A stretch of DNA of 64,000 nucleotides from an uncultured Lachnospiraceae bacterium. GTDB lineage: Bacteria; Bacillota; Clostridia; Lachnospirales; Lachnospiraceae. The DNA lies in contig CAJTUC010000009.1 in assembly GCA_910579395.1 (NCBI GenBank), forward strand, positions 49,154 through 113,153, given 5' to 3'. Position numbers and translations under genes: made by a program. The notes below the pieces were generated by a model. That model saw only the letters and a list, made by a program, of their open reading frames with translations. It was not told the DNA's origin and searched no databases. Of this stretch, positions 52,936 to 61,674 are shown piece by piece (within the stretch, counting starts at the first letter, position 1; each line of letters starts with the position of its first letter).

Positions 52936-53673
52936 ATGAGAATTATTTTGATCAGACACGGAGACCCGGATTACGGAAAAGATGCTTTGACAGAAAAAGG
53001 CATCCGGGAAGCACAACTATTATCGGAAAGATGCGTGAATTGGAATGCTATTACGGAAATATACTGTTCGCCATACGGACGCGCAAAAGAAACCGCATTT
53101 TATTCCACAAAACGTATGAACAGAGATGCTGTCATTCTGCCATGGCTGCATGAATTCGACTATGCCATCGATGACCCAATCACCGGAAGGCACGGCGTTC
53201 CCTGGGATTTTATGCCCGAATATTGGACGGAAATTCCAGAAATGTATGAAAAGGATGGATGGAAAGAAACGGAAATCTATCGTTCCAATCCTTCATTAGT
53301 GCCCGCCTATAACGATGTATGCCGGCATCTCGATGAACTGCTCGGCACATACGGCTATCGGCGGTATCACAATTATTATCAGACAGACCATACGTCTACG
53401 GAGACCCCGGCAGAACAAGATGCGACAATCGTATGTTTCTGTCATCTCGGCATTATTCTTGTCATGCTGAGTCATTTGCTCGGCATCTCTCCTGCCGTAT
53501 TGTTCCACTCGTTCTATATTGCACCCACCTCTGTAACGATATTGGCAGCAGAAGAACGTATGCCGGGAAAAGCTTCTTTCCGGGTACAGGTCATGGGAGA
53601 TACGAGCCATCTGCGCATCGGAGGCGAAAAAGTTTCCGCCTCCGGATATTTTGCAGATACTTTTTCGGACTGA
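52936..53673 (+). CDS. Histidine phosphatase family protein
   Basis: A 245-residue member of the phosphoglycerate mutase-like superfamily. The RHG motif is at the start (IILIRHGDPDYGKD, with the phosphorylated His8). The CSPYGRAKETA arginine follows, and a second conserved histidine is in CFCHLGIILVML. The substrate is unknown. I chose the ATG at 52936 since RHG must follow the first strand; longer frames run back into a repeat. It is one of two plus-strand genes and is convergent with trpS, 12 bases apart. Confidence 0.88.
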   Translation: MRIILIRHGDPDYGKDALTEKGIREAQLLSERCVNWNAITEIYCSPYGRAKETAFYSTKRMNRDAVILPWLHEFDYAIDDPITGRHGVPWDFMPEYWTEIPEMYEKDGWKETEIYRSNPSLVPAYNDVCRHLDELLGTYGYRRYHNYYQTDHTSTETPAEQDATIVCFCHLGIILVMLSHLLGISPAVLFHSFYIAPTSVTILAAEERMPGKASFRVQVMGDTSHLRIGGEKVSASGYFADTFSD

Positions 53674-53685
53674 TCTTCGTCCGGC

Positions 53686-54690
53686 CTATCGTATTTTTTC
53701 GGGAAAGCCGACTTTTTTCTGCACTTTGCGCAGCGTCTTATTCGCATAATAGCCGGCTTTCTCGGCATTTGTCTTAATAATGCCGTCTATGTATGCTTTA
53801 TCTTCACCGAGTTCTTCATAACGTGTCTGCAATGGCCGTAAGATGTCCACAACAGACTCACCGACCGCTGCTTTGAATTCCCCATAACCTTTGCCGTCAA
53901 ATTCGCGCTCCGTCTCCTGCGGCGTCTTCCCCGTGCATGCACAGTAGATATCGATGAGATTGTGGATGCCCGGCTGTTCTTCACTGTAACGGACACATGC
54001 TTCCGAATCGGTCACTGCGCGCTTGAATTTGCGAATGATGGTATCCGCATCATCCGTCAGATAAATGCTCGCATTGGGATTCTCGTCGGATTTCGACATC
54101 TTCTTTTCCGGATTCTGCAGGGATTTGATGCTGGCTCCGGTCTTGCCGAAATAAGGCTCCGGTATCGTAAACACATCCCCGTAAACGGCATTAAAACGCT
54201 GTGCGATATCCCTTGTGATCTCCAGATGCTGCATCTGGTCTTTGCCGACCGGAACCACATCCGCCTGATAAAGCAGAATATCTGCCGCCATCAGGACCGG
54301 ATAAGTAAAAAGCCCCGCATTAATATTGTCCGCGTGTTTTGCCGCTTTATCTTTATACTGTGTCATACGGTTCAGTTCTCCCATATAGGTAAAACAATTC
54401 AGTATCCAGGAAAGCTCGGCATGGCTCGAAACATGGGACTGATAATAAATACAGTTCTTCTCCGGGTCTAAGCCTGCCGCAATATATAAAGTGAGCAGAT
54501 TCCTGGCACGCCTGCGCAGTTCTGCAGGATCCTGCCGTATCGTTATGGAATGGAGATCGACTACCGAGTAAAAACACAGATATTCATCGCTTAATGTCAG
54601 CCAGTTCTTGAGTGCCCCCAGATAATTTCCGAGTGTTAAGGTGCCTGTTGCCTGCATTCCGCTGAACAAAACTTTCTGTCCGTCTATCAT
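53686..54690 (-). CDS. trpS: Tryptophanyl-tRNA synthetase
   Basis: A 334-residue class I synthetase charging tRNA-Trp. The HIGH-equivalent motif is in GTLTLGNYLGAL near the N-terminus and the KMSKS motif is KKMSKSDENP (about residue 200). GLFTYPVLMAADILLYQADVVPVGKDQ is also diagnostic. Length is normal. The ATG at 54690 has GGAGG eight bases upstream; the longer frame to 54753 has no such site. No T-box or tRNA-like leader is visible upstream. Confidence 0.95.
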   Translation of the reverse strand: MIDGQKVLFSGMQATGTLTLGNYLGALKNWLTLSDEYLCFYSVVDLHSITIRQDPAELRRRARNLLTLYIAAGLDPEKNCIYYQSHVSSHAELSWILNCFTYMGELNRMTQYKDKAAKHADNINAGLFTYPVLMAADILLYQADVVPVGKDQMQHLEITRDIAQRFNAVYGDVFTIPEPYFGKTGASIKSLQNPEKKMSKSDENPNASIYLTDDADTIIRKFKRAVTDSEACVRYSEEQPGIHNLIDIYCACTGKTPQETEREFDGKGYGEFKAAVGESVVDILRPLQTRYEELGEDKAYIDGIIKTNAEKAGYYANKTLRKVQKKVGFPEKIR

Positions 54691-54781
54691 TGTTACTGCC
54701 TCCAATTTGCAATTTTTATCGGGTATCGGAATACCTGAACCTAAGTGTATCATTGACTTCAGCTTTCGTCAAGCAAAGAGA

Positions 54782-54811
54782 CAGGGCATTCCCTTACAAG
54801 GAAATGCCCTG
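54782..54811 (-). terminator. Terminator after the His/Cys-rich peptide gene
   Basis: CAGGGCATT/AATGCCCTG nine-bp stem, continued by CCTT/AAGG after a mismatch. On the minus strand it is followed by TCTCTTTGC. The opposite strand has CCGTTTTTT, so it may also work on plus transcripts. Confidence 0.6.
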
Positions 54812-54841
54812 CCGTTTTTTGGTGTTTGAATTTCCGTTATC

Positions 54842-55108
54842 TCAATTGTTCTTCTCTTCACAGCCGCAGGTTTCTCCGCCACCAAACGGCCTTGCGTCAA
54901 ATCGCGGTTCAAAACGGGAATCATCTCCGTCACAGTCATGATGATGATTATGGTCATGATCATGACCACAGTCGCAGTCTCTGTCCCGGCCGCCGCCGTG
55001 TTCTCTGCCCCGGCCGCAGTCTCTTGCATCCCGGCACGGTTCATCCTGACAGGAACCACAGCCATTAGAGCAGCCAAGCAATAATAATAAAAGAATCCAT
55101 GTGTTCAT
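54842..55108 (-). CDS. Small His/Asp/Cys-rich peptide with hydrophobic N-terminus
   Basis: An 88-residue protein that I do not recognise. It begins MNTWILLLLLLGCSNGCGSC, a short hydrophobic anchor or secretion segment, followed by a stretch rich in Cys, Asp, Arg and Gly and a HDHDHNHHHD run near the middle, then more charged residues and a late ETCGCEEK. Such composition suits metal binding (Zn, Ni, Cu or Fe). The start at 55108 has AAAGGAGAGG about nine bases upstream, and a terminator follows, so it is probably a real gene. DUF5662 lies upstream. Confidence 0.65.
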   Translation of the reverse strand: MNTWILLLLLLGCSNGCGSCQDEPCRDARDCGRGREHGGGRDRDCDCGHDHDHNHHHDCDGDDSRFEPRFDARPFGGGETCGCEEKNN

Positions 55109-55179
55109 TGTAAACAGCTTCCTCTCCTTTTTCTCATAAAATATTTTATGCAAAAAGAAGATATCTGCTACAAAAGTAT

Positions 55180-55716
55180 TTATTTCTTTAAAATACGCTT
55201 CCGAATATACCGACAAGTATATTCTTCTCCCTTCTCGGCCAGCATATGCAGCAAAAATTCCAGCTTTTTCCTGGTCGTCGGATGAAGCGGCGCCAGTTCT
55301 TTACCGGCTTCGTAATAGCGCATCGGATCACCCGGATCATATTGTTCGCCGTGATAGACTTTACATGCCGCAATTCTGTCCATCAGCATCTCTATGATAT
55401 ACTGATTCGGCATCGGTGCCGGCGCCATACCGCCCGGAATCTCCTTCGTGCTGTAATCAATCCAGTATTCGTAATGATGTTTGTTACGGCCTTTGTGATG
55501 CAGCCATGAGGAAGAATATCCAATCTCTTCGCGCTCGGCATTATTTGGACTTCTGTCGCCCTGATAATATCTGGCGCCGACAAGAAATTCCGTCGGAGAA
55601 TATTTGGATAGATCATGCAGCAGTCCCTGTTTATACAGACCAACTTTAAAACATCCCTGCATGACCAGATATTTATGATATGTGATAGTTTTAAAATGCG
55701 CCCAGGCTTTGCCCAT
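55180..55716 (-). CDS. DUF5662 family protein
   Basis: A 178-residue protein of unknown function assigned to DUF5662 by its overall pattern. It has HD-phosphohydrolase-like features: GLLHDLSKYSPTEF (His34-Asp35) and a histidine cluster in WLHHKGRNKHHYEYW (His73, 74, 80, 81), which could hold two metals. The start codon at 55716 (ATG) follows the stop of the GH13-like gene by two bases, with AAGGA upstream. Both genes are probably co-translated. Confidence 0.75.
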   Translation of the reverse strand: MGKAWAHFKTITYHKYLVMQGCFKVGLYKQGLLHDLSKYSPTEFLVGARYYQGDRSPNNAEREEIGYSSSWLHHKGRNKHHYEYWIDYSTKEIPGGMAPAPMPNQYIIEMLMDRIAACKVYHGEQYDPGDPMRYYEAGKELAPLHPTTRKKLEFLLHMLAEKGEEYTCRYIRKRILKK

Positions 55717-55718
55717 GA

Positions 55719-57653
55719 TCACTCTGTCCTTTTTCCTTTTTTATTTCTGCGGGAAATTTGATTCACCGCCTGTATTGTACGCGTGCCATATATGACAATC
55801 GTACGCGGCGGCACAAGAATATTATGAGGATGCGCTTCTTCATTGCCGCTGTCCGCTTCTTTTTTTTGTTCCTCTGTCGTAAACAGCCGCACCCATTCTT
55901 TGTCTTTCGGCATCTGCGGGAGTCCAAATGTGTATGGTTCCCAGTACATATTGATACCAATATAAAGAAAAGAATCATCGATATCCTCCACCGAAGCTCC
56001 ATACCGGGTGCAGTACAGAATGCCGAGGCTCCGGCTGCCGGAACCCATATCCGGTCTCCAGGCATCCTTTCCATGGAAAGAAATATCCGGATATCCACAG
56101 GGAAGGTAATCCATTCCCCGAAGCGGCATCCTGCTATGGAGCACCGGATATTTTTTCCTGAGACGAATCAGTTCTTTAGTATAAGTAAGGAGTTCTTCTC
56201 CTTGTTTGATTGAATTCCATTTAATCCAGCAGACCGGATTATCCTGACAATAAGGATTATTGTTTCCTTCCTGCGAATTTCCGAATTCGTCTCCGCTGTA
56301 CAAAAGCGGCGTTCCCTGCGAAAGCAGGACAAAGGTCATCGCATTTTTCATCTGCCGCATGCGCAGCGAAAGAATCGCTTTCTTTTTTGTTTTTCCTTCT
56401 ATTCCGCAGTTCCAGCTGTAATTGTAATCGTTGCCGTCCTGGTTACGCTCTCCGTTCTTTTCATTATGCTTGTTATCGTAAGCGACCAGATCGGCCAGCC
56501 GAAAGCCATCCTGTCTGGCAATCGCATTGACAATGCCTCTGTCTGCCGCATTTTCTTTCCATAAAGAAAGCAGTCTGTCCGCCATATTGGCATCGCCTTT
56601 TAACACTTTTCTCATGTCATACAGAAAGGCATCGTTCAAGACACCGTAGTTCCGCCAAATCTGTTCCTGTCCATCTCTAAGACCTGTTCTTTCTGGTGGA
56701 AAAGACTGGTTTCCTTCAAAAAGCAGTTTGGTTTCCGCGAACAAAGGTTCTCCACAGAGCATATGCATCGGAAGATTGATACCCATAAGCTGAAAGCCGT
56801 CGATATGGTATTCCAATACCCAGTGCTTTAAGATTTCCAATATTTTTACAGGACCGATGTTGGGCGGAAAATAGAACTGCATCATGACTTCTATTCCGTT
56901 TCGGTGCAGCGCTTTTACCATATCCCTGAATTCACTCACTGCATCTTTGGCATAAGAATAGGTATATTTGGGTAAAAAATACAAACCTTCCTGATAGCCC
57001 CAGTAATTGAGGCGCTTTGAAGTCTCTTCACTTTCCGGCTGTTCCATACAGAGCGCAACAGGGTATTCCGGTCCGGAAAATTCCTTTTCCGTCCGAAATA
57101 CTTCATCAAATTCATAAGAAGGCATCAACACTACAGCCGAAATGCCCAGTTCTTTCAGATAAGGAATTTTCTCCATGATACCCGCGTAAGTGCCTTTGGC
57201 CTGTACGCCGGAAGATCTGTGCTTTGTAAAGCCCCTGACATGGAGAAGATAGAAAATACTTTCTTCAAAGGGAATAGCTAATGTTTTATCCCCTTCCCAA
57301 TCATAATCATGCTCCAAAACCTTACAGCGTGCCGGCAGTTCTTTCTGTTCGCCATACTTTCGTTCATTTACGATCGCCCTTGCATAAGGATCCTGAAACA
57401 GCTCATTCCCCCGATAAAAAAGATAGGAACAGTTTCTGTCCTGATATCCTTTCAGGAGCATGGAATACACGTTTCCTTTTCTGCCTTCTTCCGGAAAAGG
57501 AATTTTTATACCGTTTTTATGTTTCTTATCATATAAAAGAATACCACATTCCGTCTTTGTTTCACAGACTGCCGATACATGTAATCCCTCTGGTACAAAG
57601 AATACTCCTAGGGGATATGTTGATGATGTCGTCACATAAAAAGTTTTCTGCAT
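55719..57653 (-). CDS. GH13 debranching-like protein, probable pseudoenzyme
   Basis: A 644-residue protein with the layout of GH13 pullulanase/GlgX-type debranching enzymes: an N-terminal beta domain (residues 1-130), a TIM barrel starting FYLLHVRGFTKHRSSGV (134-150), YWGYQEGLYFLP (218-228), and a C-terminal beta domain. The catalytic motifs are degenerate. Region I is EVMMQFYFPPN instead of DVVYNHT. Region II is DGFQLMGI, with Met290 where the Asp nucleophile should be. Region IV is RQDGFRLADL, with Gln for the usual His while Asp382 remains. The region around Glu307 (LFAETKLLFE) is the only candidate acid. It may bind glucan without cleaving it. The ATG is at 57653. Confidence 0.8.
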   Translation of the reverse strand: MQKTFYVTTSSTYPLGVFFVPEGLHVSAVCETKTECGILLYDKKHKNGIKIPFPEEGRKGNVYSMLLKGYQDRNCSYLFYRGNELFQDPYARAIVNERKYGEQKELPARCKVLEHDYDWEGDKTLAIPFEESIFYLLHVRGFTKHRSSGVQAKGTYAGIMEKIPYLKELGISAVVLMPSYEFDEVFRTEKEFSGPEYPVALCMEQPESEETSKRLNYWGYQEGLYFLPKYTYSYAKDAVSEFRDMVKALHRNGIEVMMQFYFPPNIGPVKILEILKHWVLEYHIDGFQLMGINLPMHMLCGEPLFAETKLLFEGNQSFPPERTGLRDGQEQIWRNYGVLNDAFLYDMRKVLKGDANMADRLLSLWKENAADRGIVNAIARQDGFRLADLVAYDNKHNEKNGERNQDGNDYNYSWNCGIEGKTKKKAILSLRMRQMKNAMTFVLLSQGTPLLYSGDEFGNSQEGNNNPYCQDNPVCWIKWNSIKQGEELLTYTKELIRLRKKYPVLHSRMPLRGMDYLPCGYPDISFHGKDAWRPDMGSGSRSLGILYCTRYGASVEDIDDSFLYIGINMYWEPYTFGLPQMPKDKEWVRLFTTEEQKKEADSGNEEAHPHNILVPPRTIVIYGTRTIQAVNQISRRNKKGKRTE

Positions 57654-57710
57654 GTAATCCCTCCGGGGCCGTACTCGGTATAGTCACTTGCTGGTTATAT
57701 AATTCTGGTG

Positions 57711-57852
57711 CCAGGAAATACCCTCAATCAGATACTTCAGACGTAAGTCATCAGACTCATGCGACGCTGGCCGTCAGGAAATAACTTCAATCAGATACTT
57801 CATGCAAGAATCGCTCGCGATTCTTGAGACGTAAGTCATCAGACTTACGTCT
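57711..57852. repeat. Two-unit imperfect direct repeat with hairpins
   Basis: A unit CAGGAAATA.C.TCAATCAGATACTTC...AGACGTAAGTCATCAGACT occurs at 57711-57757 and 57773-57845. The second copy contains an extra 25 bases, most of which form the perfect hairpin CAAGAATCGC/GCGATTCTTG. A further perfect hairpin, AGACGTAAGT/ACTTACGTCT, ends at 57852. It fills the divergent gap between the GH13-like and DUF1292 genes. Confidence 0.75.
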
Positions 57853-57908
57853 ATTATAGCATAATCTCCGTTCTTTTTCCAGACTTTACGAAAAGTTTGG
57901 ACTTTCCG

Positions 57909-57937
57909 TTGAAACTGCCGCACACTTTTTGTAAAAT
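57909..57937 (+). promoter_or_regulatory. Sigma-A promoter of the DUF1292 gene
   Basis: TTGAAA (57909-57914) and TAAAAT (57932-57937), spaced 17 bases, 49 bases before the start codon. Confidence 0.75.
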
Positions 57938-57986
57938 ATAAGTATTATTTATGCCGCCCGGCTGGCGGCGGAATGGAGAGACCTCT

Positions 57987-58340
57987 ATGAAAAAAGAAAA
58001 AAATGCACCTATCACAGAGCCTTTGGATGCCGCATCGGAAGAAATGACCGTTGAACTGGACCTCGACGATGGAAGCCATGTTTCCTGCTCGGTCGTTACG
58101 ATTCTAACCGTATCGAATCAGGACTATATCGTCTTACTGCCTCTGAGTGAAAATGGGCAGAACGAAGATGGTGAGGTATGGTTCTACCGTTATTCCGAAA
58201 ACGAAGAAGATCCAAACGAAGAGCCCGTGCTCGAATATATTGAGGACGATGACGAGTATGAGGCCGTTGCAGATGCCTTCGACGAATTTCTTGACAATGT
58301 TGAATTTGATGAAATGGTCGGCGATGCTTCAGACCAGTAA
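57987..58340 (+). CDS. DUF1292 family protein
   Basis: A 117-residue, very acidic protein of the DUF1292/YrzB family. The fold is expected to be a small beta domain (VELDLDDGSHVSCSVVTILTVSNQDYIVLLPL), followed by an acidic C-terminal tail. Its role is unknown. I used the ATG at 57987, with GGAGAG six bases upstream. It is transcribed alone from its own promoter and its last 12 bases overlap the end of the convergent UvrD gene. Usual neighbours of this family (alaS, ruvX) are not present. Confidence 0.82.
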   Translation: MKKEKNAPITEPLDAASEEMTVELDLDDGSHVSCSVVTILTVSNQDYIVLLPLSENGQNEDGEVWFYRYSENEEDPNEEPVLEYIEDDDEYEAVADAFDEFLDNVEFDEMVGDASDQ

Positions 58341-60176
58341 TGGTTCGAGGAAACGGGAGGGCCGTTCCTTTCCGTTTCCATGATCACAATAAAGAATGTG
58401 CAATTCCTTTTTGGCCCTCGTCATTGCCACATAGAACATGCGGCGTTCTTCTTCTATCTCTTCCGCTGTGACGGCCTGCCTTGACGGGAGCTTCCCCTCG
58501 TTGACATCCGGAAGATAAACTGTAGAGAACTCCAGTCCCTTTGCCGCGTGCATCGTCATCAGGCGGATACCGGTCCGCTGCTTATCCCCTATGTTATTTT
58601 CCATTTCTTTCTGCTTCTCATTCATCAGCCTTCTACATTGACTGATATAGTCATTCATTTCTTCGAAGCCGCCGAACCGCTTTATCTCCTTCTGAAAGTC
58701 ATCCGCAATCCGCAGCAGTCTTTCACACTCTTCGACAGGATAATTCTCTTTCAGATAGTCATCGTAGCCTATGACGTGCCTGATGTAGTTGACGGCAAGA
58801 TAAGGCCGCATTGTGCCGAGCTGTTCCAGATCATGGAATAACCGGCGGACCACTTCCTGCATCCGGCTGTTATTTTGATAATAGGTAAGCAGTTCTTTCA
58901 GGCAGGTATTACTGCTTCTCGCACAATCTTTCCGCAAATAACGAAGCGGCCTGTTCATGAACAAATGAAAAATCTCCCGTTTATTGTTCCCATTCGCAAA
59001 ATCCAGATAAGCAAGCAGATCTTTGATGATAAAATGGTCGTATCTGCTTTTTAGCGTTTCCTTCATCACAAAAGGAGTTTCCTGTAATAACAGTTTTTCC
59101 GCAAGGATATTGCATTCATAGTTCGTGCGGTAGATGACCGCCGTCTCGGACAAAGCTTCCGGCTTTACCCTCCGTGCTGTCTCCCGCAGCATGCGGAGCA
59201 GTTCTTCATACTCTTGTTCCTGTCTTGAAAAAGACTGCATAATAACGCCCGCACCTTCTTTATGGTTCGCCTGAATGTTCTTGAAAAAGCGGTTTTGATT
59301 GGCCGCAATGACCTGTAACGATTTCTCGACAATCTGCCCATTGCATCGGTAATTAATATCTAACAGCACTTGTTCCGCCATCGGATAATCTCTCAGGAAC
59401 TGCTGCATGATATCCGGTCTTGCGCCACGAAAACCATAAATGGACTGGTCATCATCTCCCACGATAAAAAGATTGTTCTCCGGCTGGGCCAGCAATCGGA
59501 CAATCTGGTATTGGAGCGGATTAATATCCTGAAATTCATCGATCAGAATATAGGAATACCGCTTCTGCCATTCTTTTAATATATCCGGATTTTCCCGAAA
59601 TAATTTCCGGCACAAAAGTCCCATGTCATCGAAGTCCATTTTGGAAAACTCCGCCAGATATCCGTTATAATCTTCATAAATTGCTTTCAGCTCTTCTTTT
59701 GAAAACAATTCCTCCGAAAGGCCGTCGAACCGCTCACCGTTATTCTTTACCTGACTGATCAAACTGATCAGGCCGCTTATTTTCTCATTTTCGGCAAGCA
59801 GCGGCGTCATAGGAAGCTGTAAGATCTGTGCCAGGAGATTTCTTTTCTGTGTTTCGGGAAGCAGGGTGAACTGACGATATTGTCCAGTCTGTCTCAGGAT
59901 AGAATAAAAGACTGCGTGAAATGTGCCAAAAGAAACATAAGAATTTGTTTTCCTTACCAGCTTATGGAACCGCTGCTGCATTTCGCCCGCCGCCGCTCTG
60001 GTAAAGGTGATCACCAGAATACGGGAAGGCTCTATGCCGCATTCCATGATCAGGTAGCGGATACGCTGTGTAATTGTAAAGGTTTTGCCGCTTCCGGGCC
60101 CGGCAAGCACCTGCATGGGCCCGGAAGTGAACTCAATCGCTTTCTTTTGCTTGGAACTCATTGTAAATTCAGGCAT
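58329..60176 (-). CDS. UvrD/PcrA-like DNA helicase
   Basis: An SF1A helicase of about 615 residues. Motif I is LAGPGSGKTFTITQR near residue 25, motif II is ILIDEFQDINPLQY, then VGDDDQSIYGFRGA, and the C-terminal MTMHAAKGLEFSTVYLPDVNEG and VAMTRAKKELHI. It is shorter than PcrA/UvrD and lacks the long C-terminal extension. The start I prefer is the ATG at 60176, which overlaps the gltX end by eight bases. An ATG at 60161 is an alternative. Confidence 0.9.
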   Translation of the reverse strand: MPEFTMSSKQKKAIEFTSGPMQVLAGPGSGKTFTITQRIRYLIMECGIEPSRILVITFTRAAAGEMQQRFHKLVRKTNSYVSFGTFHAVFYSILRQTGQYRQFTLLPETQKRNLLAQILQLPMTPLLAENEKISGLISLISQVKNNGERFDGLSEELFSKEELKAIYEDYNGYLAEFSKMDFDDMGLLCRKLFRENPDILKEWQKRYSYILIDEFQDINPLQYQIVRLLAQPENNLFIVGDDDQSIYGFRGARPDIMQQFLRDYPMAEQVLLDINYRCNGQIVEKSLQVIAANQNRFFKNIQANHKEGAGVIMQSFSRQEQEYEELLRMLRETARRVKPEALSETAVIYRTNYECNILAEKLLLQETPFVMKETLKSRYDHFIIKDLLAYLDFANGNNKREIFHLFMNRPLRYLRKDCARSSNTCLKELLTYYQNNSRMQEVVRRLFHDLEQLGTMRPYLAVNYIRHVIGYDDYLKENYPVEECERLLRIADDFQKEIKRFGGFEEMNDYISQCRRLMNEKQKEMENNIGDKQRTGIRLMTMHAAKGLEFSTVYLPDVNEGKLPSRQAVTAEEIEEERRMFYVAMTRAKKELHILYCDHGNGKERPSRFLEPLLV

Positions 60177-61623
60177 TCTGTAATTTTTCGATTCCCTTTC
60201 TGATTCTGGCAAGAGACTCTTCTTTCCCCAGTATTTCCATGATTTCCGTCGCACCTGCAGGTGTCATCTGCTTACCGGATACGGCGGTCCTTATCGGCCA
60301 CATGACATAGCCGTTCTTGCATTCTTTTCTGGAAACATAATCTGTCAACGTCTGATACAGGGCGTCGTTACTGTAATCTTCCTGTGCTTCCAAAATGGGA
60401 AGCAGTTCTTTTAATACTTCCAAAGAAGAGGCTTCGCTCGTTTTCATCTTCTTATGAGCATACATCTGTGTATCGTATTCCGGAAGTTCTTCAAAAAAAT
60501 CTACCATTTCTCTGATATCCGGGAAAATTTCGATTCTCGTCTTTACCATGGCCGCAATCTTGCGCAGGTCAAACTCTTTTGTCAGGACTTCTCTCAGGTA
60601 AGGCTCCGCCATCTCATAGAATCTGTCGAAATCCATCGCCTTCATATATTCGCCGTTCATCCATTTTAATTTGGTATAATCGAATACTGCAGGCGATTTG
60701 GAAATATGATGATAGTCGAACTTCTCCACCAGCTGCTCCAGCGTAAAAATCTCTTCTGTTCCGTCCGGGCTCCAGCCAAGAAGGGCAACGAAATTAACGA
60801 CTGCCTCCGACAAAAATCCCTGCTCGATCAAATCTTCGTAAGAAGAATGACCGCAGCGTTTCGACAGTTTCTGATGTTCTTCATCCGTAATCAATGGGCA
60901 GTGTACATATTTCGGCACTTCCCAGCCAAATGCGTCGTAAAGGCGGTTGTATTTCGGAGAGGAAGAAAGATATTCATTTCCCCGCACAACATGCGTAATG
61001 CCCATTAAATGGTCGTCTACCACATTCGCAAAATTATAGGTCGGGAAACCGTCCGATTTAATCAGAATCATATCGTCCAGTTCCGCATTGTCCACGGAAA
61101 TATTGCCGTAAATATCGTCATGGAATACCGTCGTTCCCTCCGTCGGATTGTTCTGTCGGATGACATAAGGTTTTCCGGCTTTCAAGTTCGCCTCGACCTC
61201 TTCTTTGGAAAGATGCAGACAATGTTTGTCGTACACATTGATTTCCTTGCCTGCAACTTCTCTTGTCAGTGAAGCAAGCCTGTCCTTATCACAGAAACAA
61301 TAATATGCCTCTCCTTTATCGATGAGTTCTCTGGCATATTTTAAATATAATCCCTGCGCCTGGCGCTCGCTCTGTACATAGGGGCCGACGCCTTTATCTT
61401 TATCCGGGCCTTCATCGTGAATCAGTCCGGTCTTTTCCAGCGTGCGGTAAATAATTTCCACAGCGCCTTCCACATAACGTTCCTGATCGGTATCCTCAAT
61501 TCTTAAAATAAAATCGCCGCCCTCGTGTTTGGTGATCAGATAGGCGTAAAGCGCCGTTCTTAAGTTACCGACGTGCATCCGTCCCGTTGGGCTCGGCGCA
61601 TATCTTGTTCTTATTTTCTGCAT
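60169..61623 (-). CDS. gltX: Glutamyl-tRNA synthetase
   Basis: A 484-residue class I synthetase. The HIGH-equivalent signature is YAPSPTGRMHVGNLRTALYAYL (residues 7-27 region) and the KMSKS equivalent is KLSKR. ITHVVRGNEYLSS is also diagnostic. Length matches bacterial GluRS. It directly precedes the UvrD gene. The ATG at 61623 has AAAGGAGC, 13 bases away. Whether it also charges tRNA-Gln cannot be told from the sequence. Confidence 0.95.
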   Translation of the reverse strand: MQKIRTRYAPSPTGRMHVGNLRTALYAYLITKHEGGDFILRIEDTDQERYVEGAVEIIYRTLEKTGLIHDEGPDKDKGVGPYVQSERQAQGLYLKYARELIDKGEAYYCFCDKDRLASLTREVAGKEINVYDKHCLHLSKEEVEANLKAGKPYVIRQNNPTEGTTVFHDDIYGNISVDNAELDDMILIKSDGFPTYNFANVVDDHLMGITHVVRGNEYLSSSPKYNRLYDAFGWEVPKYVHCPLITDEEHQKLSKRCGHSSYEDLIEQGFLSEAVVNFVALLGWSPDGTEEIFTLEQLVEKFDYHHISKSPAVFDYTKLKWMNGEYMKAMDFDRFYEMAEPYLREVLTKEFDLRKIAAMVKTRIEIFPDIREMVDFFEELPEYDTQMYAHKKMKTSEASSLEVLKELLPILEAQEDYSNDALYQTLTDYVSRKECKNGYVMWPIRTAVSGKQMTPAGATEIMEILGKEESLARIRKGIEKLQNA

Positions 61624-61674
61624 GGTTCTGATGCTCCTTTTTTATATGAAATGTTCTTCACACTAGCCTCTATG

